In this document: one piece after another, positions 1 through 7,478 of the stretch
How the letters are laid out: each line of letters opens with the position of its first letter
Position numbering within the stretch: position 1 is the stretch's first letter
Source: an uncultured Prevotellaceae bacterium
Lineage (GTDB): Bacteria; Bacteroidota; Bacteroidia; Bacteroidales; Bacteroidaceae
Assembly: GCA_946403615.1 (NCBI GenBank)
Contig: CAMJAO010000007.1
Span: forward strand, 1-23,403
DNA: 23,403 bases
Direction of reading: 5' to 3'
The notes under the pieces: generated by a model
What the model was told of the DNA's origin: nothing
The model's input: the letters and a program-made list of their open reading frames with translations, nothing else
The model's database searches: none
Position numbers and translations under genes: made by a program

Positions 1-54
1 TATCTGGTGCTCTTCAACGACATCACCGGTGCGTTTACGTTTATTGCAAAATAA
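1..54 (+). CDS. 3' end of an upstream gene, probably a SusE-like lipoprotein
   Basis: Only the last 17 codons are in the window, ending YLVLFNDITGAFTFIAK and a TAA stop at 52-54. The frame is open from the first base, and the short beta-rich ending is like the C-termini of SusE-type carbohydrate-binding lipoproteins. The next gene, 65 bp downstream on the same strand, is a SusE/SusF-type lipoprotein, and these usually lie in tandem after susC and susD. The assignment rests mainly on that order, because 17 residues are too few to identify a family. Confidence 0.55.
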   Translation, partial: YLVLFNDITGAFTFIAK

Positions 55-63
55 AGAGGCAAT

Positions 64-81
64 GGGGCGGCAACCCCGCCC
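64..81. repeat. GC-rich hairpin between two Sus-type genes
   Basis: GGGCGG at 65-70 pairs with CCGCCC at 76-81 across a CAACC loop. It is a sharply GC-rich patch in an otherwise AT-rich 65-bp spacer. With no T-run after it, it is a poor intrinsic terminator. It may be a processing or attenuation hairpin in a polycistronic mRNA, or a dispersed palindrome. Confidence 0.5.
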
Positions 82-119
82 TACCCTCCTTACATTCAAA
101 ATCATAACAAGAAAAGAAT

Positions 120-1826
120 ATGAAAAAGATATTTTATTCATTAGGCATTGCATTGCTGATGATCGGTTGTACGGAAGACTATACCGACTGGGCTAACCCG
201 AATATGGGCGGCACAGAGGACGGCAAGAGCATCGCACTGGCCGTGTCGGAGGCTCCCGCCATCGACTTTGCCGATATCGATGTCGTCGATGACACCACCG
301 TGCAACTGTTCGTTCCTTCGCTGAGCGCCTCTGACGAGAATGAGACCACCTATGAGGTGACCCTCTGGAACGCCGACAAGACCATGAGCAAGACTATTAC
401 AGCCGATGCTAACGGTTATGTTTCGGCCAGTGAACTGGAAGAGATTGTCGAGTCGCTTTATGGCAAACGTCCTGAGCCCCGACAGATACCCATCGACGTG
501 GCTGGCTTTGTGAAAATCAACGGCCAGAGCCTGAAAGCCGTAGGCAACACCACCGTTACTGTGACACCGATGGCTCCCATCATTTACGAGGAGTATTATG
601 TGGTGGGCAACGTGAACGGTTGGAACATCAACGGCAAGGAGTATGTACTGAGCAACGGCGGCGCTGACCCCTATGAGAATCCCGTCTTTACTGGTCGTAT
701 CCCCGTTCCTACCGATGGCGGCAACGTGGAGTTCAAGGTCAACCCGAAGGGCGCTCCCGAAGGCTCTTGGGACTACTGTCTGACACCTGATGTTGACGGT
801 CAGGAAGGCAAGTTCTCGACCAACAATGCCGGTCCGGGCAACCTTACTATCCCCGAGGATCCCAATGCAGTAGGTTTCGACCTGACATTCAACATGATGG
901 ACCAGGAGTGGAGCTACAAACCCGTCTATGCACTGGAGGCAACCTATTACATCGTCGGTACTCCGCAAGGCTGGGATCCGAGCAACACAAGCCTGCCCGT
1001 GAAGAACAGCGGTGCATCACCTGCAGATGACCCCGTCTATTCGATTATTCTCGACGCTACCGGCAGCAACATCGAGTTCAAGCTCTGTCCGGAGTCTGGC
1101 GTAGGCGGTTGGGACAGCGACTACACTGCCGACCCCAATGGTACGGAAGGTAAACTGGCAGCCAACAACGCCGGCGGCAATATCGTCATTACACACGTGG
1201 AAGACGCCGTGGCATACCATGTATGGTTCAACTTGCAAGAACTGACATGGGGCTACAACCCGATTAAGGAAGGTGACGTGTTCTACGAGATTGGTAACGA
1301 GAGCGGATGGAGCACATCACACCCGATGATGCTCAATGGCGACTCCTATATCGGATTCTACTTCCTCAACGGCGAGTTCAAGTTCAAGCCCAATGCCAAC
1401 AACTGGGACAATGACCTCGAGTGGACAGAAGACGGTAAACTCGACGTGAACGGTATTGGCAATGTGCCTGCTCCTGAAACCGGGTTCTACAAGATTGTGC
1501 TCAACACCACCGCCATGACTTATAACCTGATTAAGATCAACACCGTAGGTGTGATTGGCGATGCTACAGCCGACGGTTGGAATTGCGACCAGGATATGTC
1601 ATGGAACGCAGAAGGCGGTTTCTGGCACATCGAGAATCTCCAGTTGAACGAAGGTACCATCAAGTTCCGTGGCAACGACAACTGGGATGGCGACCTCGAC
1701 CTGGGTGGAAATCCCAACAGTCTGTCCATCGGCGGTGCTAACATTCCCGTGGAGGCCGGCACCTACGACATCAAACTCTTCGCTTCATTCAGCGGTGGCA
1801 GCCACGCCATCATCACGAAGAAGTAG
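120..1826 (+). CDS. SusE/SusF-type starch-binding outer-membrane lipoprotein
   Basis: This 568-aa lipoprotein is predicted to sit on the cell surface and hold starch or malto-oligosaccharides for the SusC/SusD import complex. The N-terminus is a lipoprotein signal, MKKIFYSLGIALLMIGC, with Cys17 as the lipidation site. Residues about 35-155 form a SusE-like Ig-type domain. Four tandem beta-sandwich repeats follow, starting near residues 159 (YYVVGNVNGWN), 275 (TYYIVGTPQGWD), 387 (VFYEIGNESGW) and 476 (VGVIGDATADGWN). The first three carry the EFK strand and all have W-rich loops, as in Sus carbohydrate-binding modules. B. thetaiotaomicron SusE and SusF have fewer binding modules, from memory two and three. 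It lies between the probable SusE tail and a GH13 amylase. Whether it is a SusE or SusF orthologue cannot be settled from sequence alone, so no symbol is given. Confidence 0.85.
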   Translation: MKKIFYSLGIALLMIGCTEDYTDWANPNMGGTEDGKSIALAVSEAPAIDFADIDVVDDTTVQLFVPSLSASDENETTYEVTLWNADKTMSKTITADANGYVSASELEEIVESLYGKRPEPRQIPIDVAGFVKINGQSLKAVGNTTVTVTPMAPIIYEEYYVVGNVNGWNINGKEYVLSNGGADPYENPVFTGRIPVPTDGGNVEFKVNPKGAPEGSWDYCLTPDVDGQEGKFSTNNAGPGNLTIPEDPNAVGFDLTFNMMDQEWSYKPVYALEATYYIVGTPQGWDPSNTSLPVKNSGASPADDPVYSIILDATGSNIEFKLCPESGVGGWDSDYTADPNGTEGKLAANNAGGNIVITHVEDAVAYHVWFNLQELTWGYNPIKEGDVFYEIGNESGWSTSHPMMLNGDSYIGFYFLNGEFKFKPNANNWDNDLEWTEDGKLDVNGIGNVPAPETGFYKIVLNTTAMTYNLIKINTVGVIGDATADGWNCDQDMSWNAEGGFWHIENLQLNEGTIKFRGNDNWDGDLDLGGNPNSLSIGGANIPVEAGTYDIKLFASFSGGSHAIITKK

Positions 1827-1830
1827 TTTA

Positions 1831-1861
1831 CCTATCCTGACCCTCCAAAAGGAGGGATAGG
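1831..1861. repeat. CTCC/GGAG hairpin after the SusF-like gene
   Basis: CCCTCC (1841-1846), an AAAA loop and GGAGGG (1851-1856) form a perfect stem. CCTAT (1831-1835) and ATAGG (1857-1861) extend it across a small bulge. It starts 4 bp after the stop codon. Related CTCC...GGAG stems occur at 7406-7420, 7454-7469 and around 16562-16590, so it may belong to a dispersed palindrome family. Confidence 0.55.
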
Positions 1862-1874
1862 GATGAGTTTTACG

Positions 1875-1920
1875 AACAAAGATGACTACCCTGTTCGGGG
1901 TGGTCATCTTTGTTATTATT
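1875..1920 (+). terminator. Intrinsic terminator after the SusF-like gene
   Basis: The arm at 1875-1891 pairs with 1897-1914 in a stem of about 17 bp with one G-U pair and a short UGUUC loop. A T-rich tail (TTATTATTT) follows. The position, about 50 bp after the stop and before an independent spacer, suggests that the amylase downstream has its own promoter. Confidence 0.75.
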
Positions 1921-2015
1921 TAACACCACAGGTAATATCCCTATGCCCTAAATCTCCATTAGCTAACTAAAGTCGGAACAACAAAACTTCCCAGAATTAG
2001 AGTATTGTCTAAACT

Positions 2016-2043
2016 ACCCTAAGCACTCCACCCTAAGCCGTTG
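2016..2043. repeat. Two-copy 14-bp (2 x 7) repeat in the amylase upstream spacer
   Basis: ACCCTAAGC occurs at 2016-2024 and again at 2030-2038, exactly 14 bp apart. A matching ACCCTAAGC lies in the recG downstream spacer near 11301-11309. It looks like a degenerate heptamer-period array like those in other spacers here. The arrangement is visible, but any function is unknown. Confidence 0.4.
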
Positions 2044-2058
2044 TGCAACCGATTGCAC
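2043..2058. promoter_or_regulatory. Candidate LacI-family operator upstream of the amylase
   Basis: GTGCAACCGATTGCAC has 6-bp arms (GTGCAA/TTGCAC) around CCGA, with a CpG exactly at the centre. This is the usual architecture of LacI/GalR-family operators, including maltose and starch regulators. It is 85 bp upstream of the amylase start and downstream of the previous gene's terminator, where a transcriptional regulator of the amylase would be expected to bind. No regulator gene is in the window, so the assignment is inferred from the site alone. Confidence 0.45.
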
Positions 2059-2100
2059 GACAGTGTAAAGAATTGAGAGGGCCGTAAATGTACAACCTAT

Positions 2101-2120
2101 TATATTTTTTATTAATTTCG
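2101..2120 (+). promoter_or_regulatory. Tentative amylase promoter -7 region
   Basis: TATATTTT (2101-2108) and TAATTTCG (2113-2120) each match the Bacteroidetes -7 element TAnnTTTG except at one position. Neither has a well-placed TTG 19-21 bp upstream. A weak, activator-dependent promoter would be consistent with the operator-like dyad at 2043-2058. Confidence 0.35.
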
Positions 2121-2143
2121 CAGCATAATCAAACACACTGACC

Positions 2144-4138
2144 ATGATGAAGAAATTTTACACAACAATGCTTGCTATGGCCATGCCGTTGCTGATGATG
2201 GCACAGGGTTGGCCGAGTCAATATCAGGGTGTGATGCTGCAAGGATTCTACTGGGATTCTTTCGACGACACCCAATGGACGAAACTGGAGTCACAAGCCG
2301 ACGAACTGGCTCAGTACTTCAACCTCGTTTGGATACCTCAGAGCGGTAAGTGCAACGACAACGGTGGTAATTCAATGGGTTATGACGACTTTTATTGGTT
2401 TGACCAAAACTCAACATTCGGCACAGAAGCACAACTTCGGTCACTTATCACCACTTTCAAGGCCAAAGGCATCGGCACCATCGCCGACGTGGTCATCAAC
2501 CACCGCAACACCAACGGATGGGTCACCTTCCCGAAAGAGACATACAAGGGGGTGACTTACCAAATGCTCTCGACCGACATTTGTTCGGACGATGACAACG
2601 GAAAGACCAAGGCCTGGGCCGAGGCAAACGGATATAGCCTGAGTGGCAAAGCCGACTCGGGAGAGGGATGGGATGGCATGCGCGACCTGGACCACAACAG
2701 CACCAACGTGCAAACTTGCGTTAAGGCTTACCTCGATTTCCTGCTCAACGATCTTGGTTACACCGGATTCCGCTACGACATGGTGAAAGGTTTCAGTGGC
2801 TCATTCTTAGGAAAGTACAACAAAGACGCTGCCCCGACCTACAGTGTGGGCGAATACTGGGACGGCAACAAGAACTCTGTGGCAAACTGGATCAACGCGA
2901 CGAAAGTGAACGGCGTCATTCAGAGCGCAGCCTTCGACTTTCCATTCCGATACACGGTACGTGATGCCATAAATGCCGGCAGCAGTCAAACTGCTTGGAA
3001 TAAACTTGATAATACATCGTTGATGGCCGACAGCAATTACCGCCGCTATGCCGTGACCTTCGTCGAGAACCATGACACTGAGAAGCGCTCAGGATCGCCC
3101 CAAGACCCCATCCTGCGCGACACCTTGGCTGCCAACGCCTATCTGCTGGCCATGCCTGGAACGCCCTGTGTCTTCTTCAAGCATTGGAAAGACTGCAAAA
3201 ACGATATCGCCAACATGATTAACGTGCGTAAATTCGCCGGCATCCACAATGAGAGTTCCTACACCAAATACAGTGGCGATACACAGCACTATGCAGTCTG
3301 CACGAAAGGTGCCAACTGCGACATGATGGCTGTTGTGGGCAATGTGGCGAAATACACACCCACCGACCGATGGATACTCGTAGTTGAAGGATACCACTAC
3401 CGCTACTACCTGCCCAACACCGCCAATACGGCTTGGATTAGTCTGGCATCGGGAACCTACAACGGCGAGCAACAGGCGACACTGACCGCACTGACACGCG
3501 ACAATGCACAAATCGTCTATACTACCGACGGCAGCGACCCCACCGCATCGAGCACGAAAGTGGCATCCGGCGCGAAAGTGACCATCCCCGTGGGAACCAC
3601 AACACTAAAAGCCGGATTGCTCATCGGAGGAACCGTGACAGGCATCCAGAGCCGCACCTATACAGTCATCGACTTCCAGCCCTATAACATCGACATCTAT
3701 GTGAATACCGACGCCGTGGGATGGAGCAGCGTGAACTTCTGGACGTGGGGCGGCGACGGCTCGCACAGTCCGAAAAACGGCAACTGGCCAGGCGATAAGG
3801 TGAGCACCACTGTGACCGCTGACGGCAAAAACTGGTACAAGAACACCTACACCATCAACGCACCCGACGACTGTGTCAATTTCGTGTTCAGCACAGGCAG
3901 CGGTTCTCCACAAACCGTCGATATTAACGACATCAAGGCTACCACCTATTTCGAGGTCTCCTCTGCCACAGAAGGCGGCAAAAACTTGGTGAACATCGTG
4001 AAGACGGGCATTGAGGAAATCCAATATGCAAATGACACCCCGCGCGACGATGCCATCTATGACCTGCAAGGCCGTCGTGTGACTCATCCCACACGCGGAA
4101 TCTACATCCAGGGAGGAAGGAAGATTATAATCAAGTAA
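2144..4138 (+). CDS. Secreted GH13 alpha-amylase with starch-binding module and T9SS tail
   Basis: This 664-aa enzyme is predicted to hydrolyse alpha-1,4 bonds in starch outside the cell. The signal peptide (about residues 1-20, ending MMAQG) has no lipobox Cys. The GH13 barrel spans roughly 25-430 with all key motifs visible: DVVINH at 115-120, nucleophile Asp212 in FRYDMV, acid/base Glu237 in VGEYW, and Asp311 in VENHD. A chitobiase/FN3-like domain follows at about 433-510 (IVYTTDGSDPT), then a CBM25/26-like starch-binding module at about 514-610 (VNFWTWGGDG, NFVFSTGSG). The last 40 residues (IYDLQGRRV, RGIYIQGGRKIIIK) have the form of a T9SS C-terminal sorting tail. It occupies the SusG position, but B. 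thetaiotaomicron SusG is a lipoprotein. A second Met (2147) is an equally possible start. Confidence 0.93.
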   Translation: MMKKFYTTMLAMAMPLLMMAQGWPSQYQGVMLQGFYWDSFDDTQWTKLESQADELAQYFNLVWIPQSGKCNDNGGNSMGYDDFYWFDQNSTFGTEAQLRSLITTFKAKGIGTIADVVINHRNTNGWVTFPKETYKGVTYQMLSTDICSDDDNGKTKAWAEANGYSLSGKADSGEGWDGMRDLDHNSTNVQTCVKAYLDFLLNDLGYTGFRYDMVKGFSGSFLGKYNKDAAPTYSVGEYWDGNKNSVANWINATKVNGVIQSAAFDFPFRYTVRDAINAGSSQTAWNKLDNTSLMADSNYRRYAVTFVENHDTEKRSGSPQDPILRDTLAANAYLLAMPGTPCVFFKHWKDCKNDIANMINVRKFAGIHNESSYTKYSGDTQHYAVCTKGANCDMMAVVGNVAKYTPTDRWILVVEGYHYRYYLPNTANTAWISLASGTYNGEQQATLTALTRDNAQIVYTTDGSDPTASSTKVASGAKVTIPVGTTTLKAGLLIGGTVTGIQSRTYTVIDFQPYNIDIYVNTDAVGWSSVNFWTWGGDGSHSPKNGNWPGDKVSTTVTADGKNWYKNTYTINAPDDCVNFVFSTGSGSPQTVDINDIKATTYFEVSSATEGGKNLVNIVKTGIEEIQYANDTPRDDAIYDLQGRRVTHPTRGIYIQGGRKIIIK

Positions 4139-4161
4139 TAAAATCGTTCAAAAATAATGAG

Positions 4162-4192
4162 AAAGACGGCTCCTGTCAGAGTCGTCTTTTTC
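4162..4192 (+). terminator. Intrinsic terminator after the amylase
   Basis: AAAGACGGCTC (4162-4172) pairs with GAGTCGTCTTT (4179-4189) across a 6-nt loop with one G-U pair, and the 3' side runs into a T5 tract. It begins 24 bp after the amylase stop, so GH53 is transcribed separately. Confidence 0.85.
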
Positions 4193-4203
4193 ATTGATAT
4201 TTA

Positions 4204-4235
4204 TTTGCCGTTTCAGATAAAAAGAGGTATCTTTG
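4204..4235 (+). promoter_or_regulatory. Bacteroidetes-type promoter of the GH53 gene
   Basis: TTTG (4204-4207), a 20-bp spacer and TATCTTTG (4228-4235) match the Bacteroidetes -33/-7 consensus exactly. The start of transcription should be near 4241, leaving a leader of under 20 nt before the ATG at 4259. Confidence 0.8.
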
Positions 4236-4258
4236 CAGCAAACTTAAAAACCTGAGAT

Positions 4259-5533
4259 ATGAAACGAATCACTATTCTTCTTGTGATAATTGCGGGTATG
4301 ACGCTCGCTGTCAACGCTCAAACACGATATGTGGGCGGCGACATCTCCGTGCTGCAGAGTTATGACGACAACAATGTGGCGTATTATGACCAAAACGGGT
4401 CGAAGATAGATGATGTGTTGAAATACATGAAGAGCGAGGCTGTGGGATGGAACGCCCAGCGTGTGCGTCTCTTCGTTAATCCTGACAGGAAATCGCCCAA
4501 TGGCGGCACCGACGCACAAGTGTGCCAGGATCTTGATTATGTGGTACGCCTCTGCAAACGTATCAAGGCCGAGGGATTCGCCCTGATGCTCGATTTCCAT
4601 TATAGCGACACATGGGCCGACCCCGCCAACCAATGGACGCCAGCCGATTGGCTCTCGCTGAGCGAACAGCAGTTGCAAACGAAAATCTACGATTACACCA
4701 AGGCTTGTCTGCAACGATTAGTTGACGAAGGTGCCACGCCCGACTTCATCCAGACGGGCAACGAGATTTCCTACGGCATGTTGTGGGGCAAATACGGCAC
4801 GAACAACAACCGTTGTTACACTAATTCGCCCGAGGCCAATTGGACACGGTTTATCAACCTGCTTAAACAAGCGGTGAAAGCCTGCCGCGAGGTTTGCCCA
4901 CAGGCTAAAATCATCATCCACACCGAGCGGGCGGGACAGACGAATGTGCTCACATCGTTTTACACACACATGGCCGACGTGGATTATGACATCATCGGAC
5001 TGAGTTACTACCCCTTCTGGCACAACTCGCTCAGCGTGCTGTCCACATCGCTCAATCAGTTGGCCACAAAGTTCCCAGATAAAAAAGTGCATATCGTAGA
5101 GACCGCCTATTACTATCAGTGGCAACCTGAAAAAGGCAAAGGCATAGACTATGACTTCTCATCCACATGGCCTGTGTCGGCTGAAGGACAGGTGGCATTC
5201 ACCCGTGACCTGATTACGGAATTGAACAAGCACGCTAACGTAGAAGGACTCTTCTGGTGGTACCCTGAAGAGAACGGCAACGGTCCCAACGACAAGGTCT
5301 CATCCTACTGGGTGAACCGCGGGCTGTGGGATAACAACACGCACCGTGCCCTGCCAGCCCTTTACGTGTTGAAGGATTTCCTTGGCGGTCAGGCACACGT
5401 GGGGTCGCTCAGCACTGACGAAGACACCACTCCCAAAAACATCTATACCATCGACGGCAAATACCTGGGCCAAAACACAAACGCTCTCCCCCACGGTATT
5501 TACATCGTAGGAAACAAAAAGAGAGCAAAGTAA
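4259..5533 (+). CDS. Secreted GH53 endo-beta-1,4-galactanase (arabinogalactanase)
   Basis: This 424-aa enzyme is predicted to cleave beta-1,4-galactan, as found in pectic arabinogalactan side chains. The signal peptide (about 1-20, VNAQ) has no lipobox. The GH53 barrel fills about 22-380: GGDIS near the start, RVRLFVNP, LDFHYSDTWADP, the acid/base Glu169 in TGNEIS, LSYYPFW, and the nucleophile Glu281 in VETAYYY. The last 35 residues (KNIYTIDGKYLG, PHGIYIVGNKK) resemble a short T9SS sorting tail, close in form to that of the amylase next door. It has its own promoter, and its substrate differs from starch, so it may be a neighbour of the starch locus rather than part of it. No galactan SusC/D pair is in the window. 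Confidence 0.9.
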   Translation: MKRITILLVIIAGMTLAVNAQTRYVGGDISVLQSYDDNNVAYYDQNGSKIDDVLKYMKSEAVGWNAQRVRLFVNPDRKSPNGGTDAQVCQDLDYVVRLCKRIKAEGFALMLDFHYSDTWADPANQWTPADWLSLSEQQLQTKIYDYTKACLQRLVDEGATPDFIQTGNEISYGMLWGKYGTNNNRCYTNSPEANWTRFINLLKQAVKACREVCPQAKIIIHTERAGQTNVLTSFYTHMADVDYDIIGLSYYPFWHNSLSVLSTSLNQLATKFPDKKVHIVETAYYYQWQPEKGKGIDYDFSSTWPVSAEGQVAFTRDLITELNKHANVEGLFWWYPEENGNGPNDKVSSYWVNRGLWDNNTHRALPALYVLKDFLGGQAHVGSLSTDEDTTPKNIYTIDGKYLGQNTNALPHGIYIVGNKKRAK

Positions 5534-5555
5534 ATAAGAAACAGACCAAGGATCT

Positions 5556-5646
5556 AAGACTACGAATTAGGCGAATTTTACGAAATGCTGATGAGTTTTG
5601 CGCTCTCAGATGGTTTATTCGTAAAATTCGCCTAATTCGTAGTCTT
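5556..5646. repeat. 29-bp perfect inverted repeat between convergent genes
   Basis: Bases 5556-5584 are the exact reverse complement of 5618-5646, with a 33-bp spacer between them. Part of the right arm (AATTCGTAGT, 5634-5643) is repeated directly at 5653-5662. The repeat fills the gap between GH53 and the convergent ABC exporter and probably acts as a two-way transcript end. It lacks a T-run and has a long loop, so it differs from a standard intrinsic terminator and may be a small non-coding palindromic element. Confidence 0.8.
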
Positions 5647-5663
5647 TAATTGAATTCGTAGTA

Positions 5664-7349
5664 TTATTTCGTGGAAGTTTTCGTGATTTTTAGTGTCTGG
5701 TCGCAATATTCCACGACAGCGGGGCGGTGAGTGATGAAGATGACCGTCTTGTTGTGCGTAGCAAGGATATTGTGCAACAATTGGCGTTCGGTCTCGGGGT
5801 CAAGTGCGCTGGTTGACTCGTCGAAAAGAAGGATATTGCGGTTGCGCAACAATGCGCGCGCAATGGAGATGCGCTGTGCCTGTCCCTCGCTCAGTCCGCC
5901 GCCAGACTCCGCACAAGAGGTGTCGAGCCCATCGGGTAAGTCGAACACGAAATCTGCGCAACTAACGCGCAACGCCTCGCGCATCTGTTCATCGGTGGCA
6001 GAGAGTTTACCCAACCGCAGATTATCGCGGATGGTGCCGCTCATGAGCGTGTTTCCCTGAGGCACATATACGAAATTGCAACGCATACGCGGATTGAGTT
6101 CGCGCGACTCCTGGTCGTTGTATATCTCTACTTTTCCCTCTTTCGGACGAAGCAGTGCCAAGAGCACACGCACAAGCGTGGTTTTTCCCGCGCCCGTCTC
6201 ACCCAAAATGGCGGTGCAACTGCCCGGTTTGAAATCAAATGACAATTGGTGGATGACATCACCCTCCTTGTCGTCGTAAGCGTAAGACACATCCTGCAAC
6301 CTGATGCCACAGGGAGCCGCCAGTTTGATGGGGTCTCCTTGCTCCTCAAGCGGGTTCTCCTCCAGTTCCATGAGTCGCTCAGCCGCCGTGAATACCGACA
6401 CGAAGGCCGGGATAAGTTTGGTAAGGCTGCGCGCAGGTCCTTGCACCTTGTTGACCAATTGCAGGAAAGCCGTCATGCCACCGAAGGTGAGGGTATGCTC
6501 AGCCAACCGCAGTGCGCTCCAAAGAAACGCCACGAGATAACCCAGTGCGAAGCCGAAATTGAGGATGAGGTTGGAGAATACCGAAAAAGCGGTGCGTTTC
6601 ACCACATTATGGCGCAGTTCGCTCTGTGTGCTCTCCAGTTTATCCACCATGGCCGAGTCGCGCTCCAAGGTCTTGATGAGCATACGGTTTTGTATGGTCT
6701 CTTGCAACACGCTCTGCACCTTACTGTCACTGTCGCGCACCTGTCGGGTCAGTTGGCGCATCTTACGTATATATATCTTGCTGACGATGGCAAAGAGCGG
6801 TATCATGACCACGATAATGCACGCCAGCATCTTGTCCATAGAGAAGAGATAGAAGAATGCGCCAAAGAACATGGCAAAAACAGAGAGTGTGCTGGGGATG
6901 GTCTCAGTGAGGAAATTCACCACGTTGCCCACATCAAACTCCAATCTGTTGAGCACATCGCCGCTATGGTGCGACTCTTTGCCGTGCCACTCTGAACGCA
7001 GGATACGGTCGAGCATACGCTGCTGCATCCTGTTTTGCGCCCTGATGCCCAAGATGTTGCGCACCCACACACCAGCAATGCTCACTCCGAAATCGCAGAG
7101 CACGATGGCCGCCATGAGCGCCACCGACCAGTAGATGGAGCCTTCGATGGTGCCCGAAGCCACGTCAATGGCATGTTTCACCGCCCAAACGGATGCCAGG
7201 CTCAGCGCCACGCCAATCAGTCCGAGAGCGGCGTTGATGAAAGCCTGCAGGCGGTTGCCTTTCCATGCCATCCACAGCCATTTGACTGTTTCTCGCACAG
7301 TGTATTTACTGTCGGGTGCGTGGAGATAGTTTTTTATTCTCTTGAACAT
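5664..7349 (-). CDS. ABC exporter, fused permease and ATPase
   Basis: This 561-aa half-transporter should work as a dimer in the inner membrane and export an unknown substrate. The transmembrane domain spans about 30-320 with several hydrophobic helices. The ATPase domain spans about 348-561 with Walker A GETGAGKTT (383-391), Q-loop Gln431, signature LSEGQ (486-490), Walker B ILLFDE (506-511) and H-loop His541, so it looks catalytically complete. I chose the Met at 7349 (MFKRIKNYL). An in-frame Met at 7403 would add 18 residues read through a C-rich spacer and is unlikely to be real. It follows NAD kinase on the same strand after 129 bp that include two hairpins. Nothing in the sequence indicates lipid, peptide or drug as the substrate. 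Confidence 0.88.
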   Translation of the reverse strand: MFKRIKNYLHAPDSKYTVRETVKWLWMAWKGNRLQAFINAALGLIGVALSLASVWAVKHAIDVASGTIEGSIYWSVALMAAIVLCDFGVSIAGVWVRNILGIRAQNRMQQRMLDRILRSEWHGKESHHSGDVLNRLEFDVGNVVNFLTETIPSTLSVFAMFFGAFFYLFSMDKMLACIIVVMIPLFAIVSKIYIRKMRQLTRQVRDSDSKVQSVLQETIQNRMLIKTLERDSAMVDKLESTQSELRHNVVKRTAFSVFSNLILNFGFALGYLVAFLWSALRLAEHTLTFGGMTAFLQLVNKVQGPARSLTKLIPAFVSVFTAAERLMELEENPLEEQGDPIKLAAPCGIRLQDVSYAYDDKEGDVIHQLSFDFKPGSCTAILGETGAGKTTLVRVLLALLRPKEGKVEIYNDQESRELNPRMRCNFVYVPQGNTLMSGTIRDNLRLGKLSATDEQMREALRVSCADFVFDLPDGLDTSCAESGGGLSEGQAQRISIARALLRNRNILLFDESTSALDPETERQLLHNILATHNKTVIFITHRPAVVEYCDQTLKITKTSTK

Positions 7350-7405
7350 TGGTCTTGGTCGTTTGGGGAGTGGGCCATTTGAACTTTTAGCCCCCCTTCC
7401 CATCC

Positions 7406-7420
7406 CTCCCCGCAGGGGAG
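7406..7420. repeat. CTCCCC-GCA-GGGGAG hairpin
   Basis: A perfect 6-bp GC-rich stem with a 3-nt loop, in the spacer between NAD kinase and the ABC exporter. It is one of two such hairpins in 130 bp, the other being at 7454-7469. Neither is followed by a T-run on the minus strand. Confidence 0.55.
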
Positions 7421-7453
7421 TGATTACTACAATATTTGCAGACTAACTTTGTT

Positions 7454-7469
7454 CTCCCCCTCGGGGGAG
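7454..7469. repeat. CTCCCCC-TC-GGGGGAG hairpin
   Basis: A perfect 7-bp stem with a 2-nt loop, 10 bp after the NAD kinase stop on the minus strand. Its sequence class matches 7406-7420 and 1841-1856. It may slow transcription or protect the 3' end of the NAD kinase mRNA. Confidence 0.55.
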
Positions 7470-7478
7470 CCTTGCTTC

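Noticed and set aside
5556..5646. Insertion sequence ends or attachment site
   Set aside because: There is no transposase or integrase frame between or beside the arms, and no target duplication flanks them. The spacer is only 33 bp.
6246..6995. A 249-codon plus-strand reading frame
   Set aside because: It is antisense to the ABC exporter's membrane and ATPase junction, where the minus-strand motifs are complete.
7350..7403. N-terminal extension of the ABC exporter to 7403
   Set aside because: The extra 18 residues are read from a C-rich spacer with a hairpin family member beside it. MFKRIKNYL at 7349 is a more natural exporter start.
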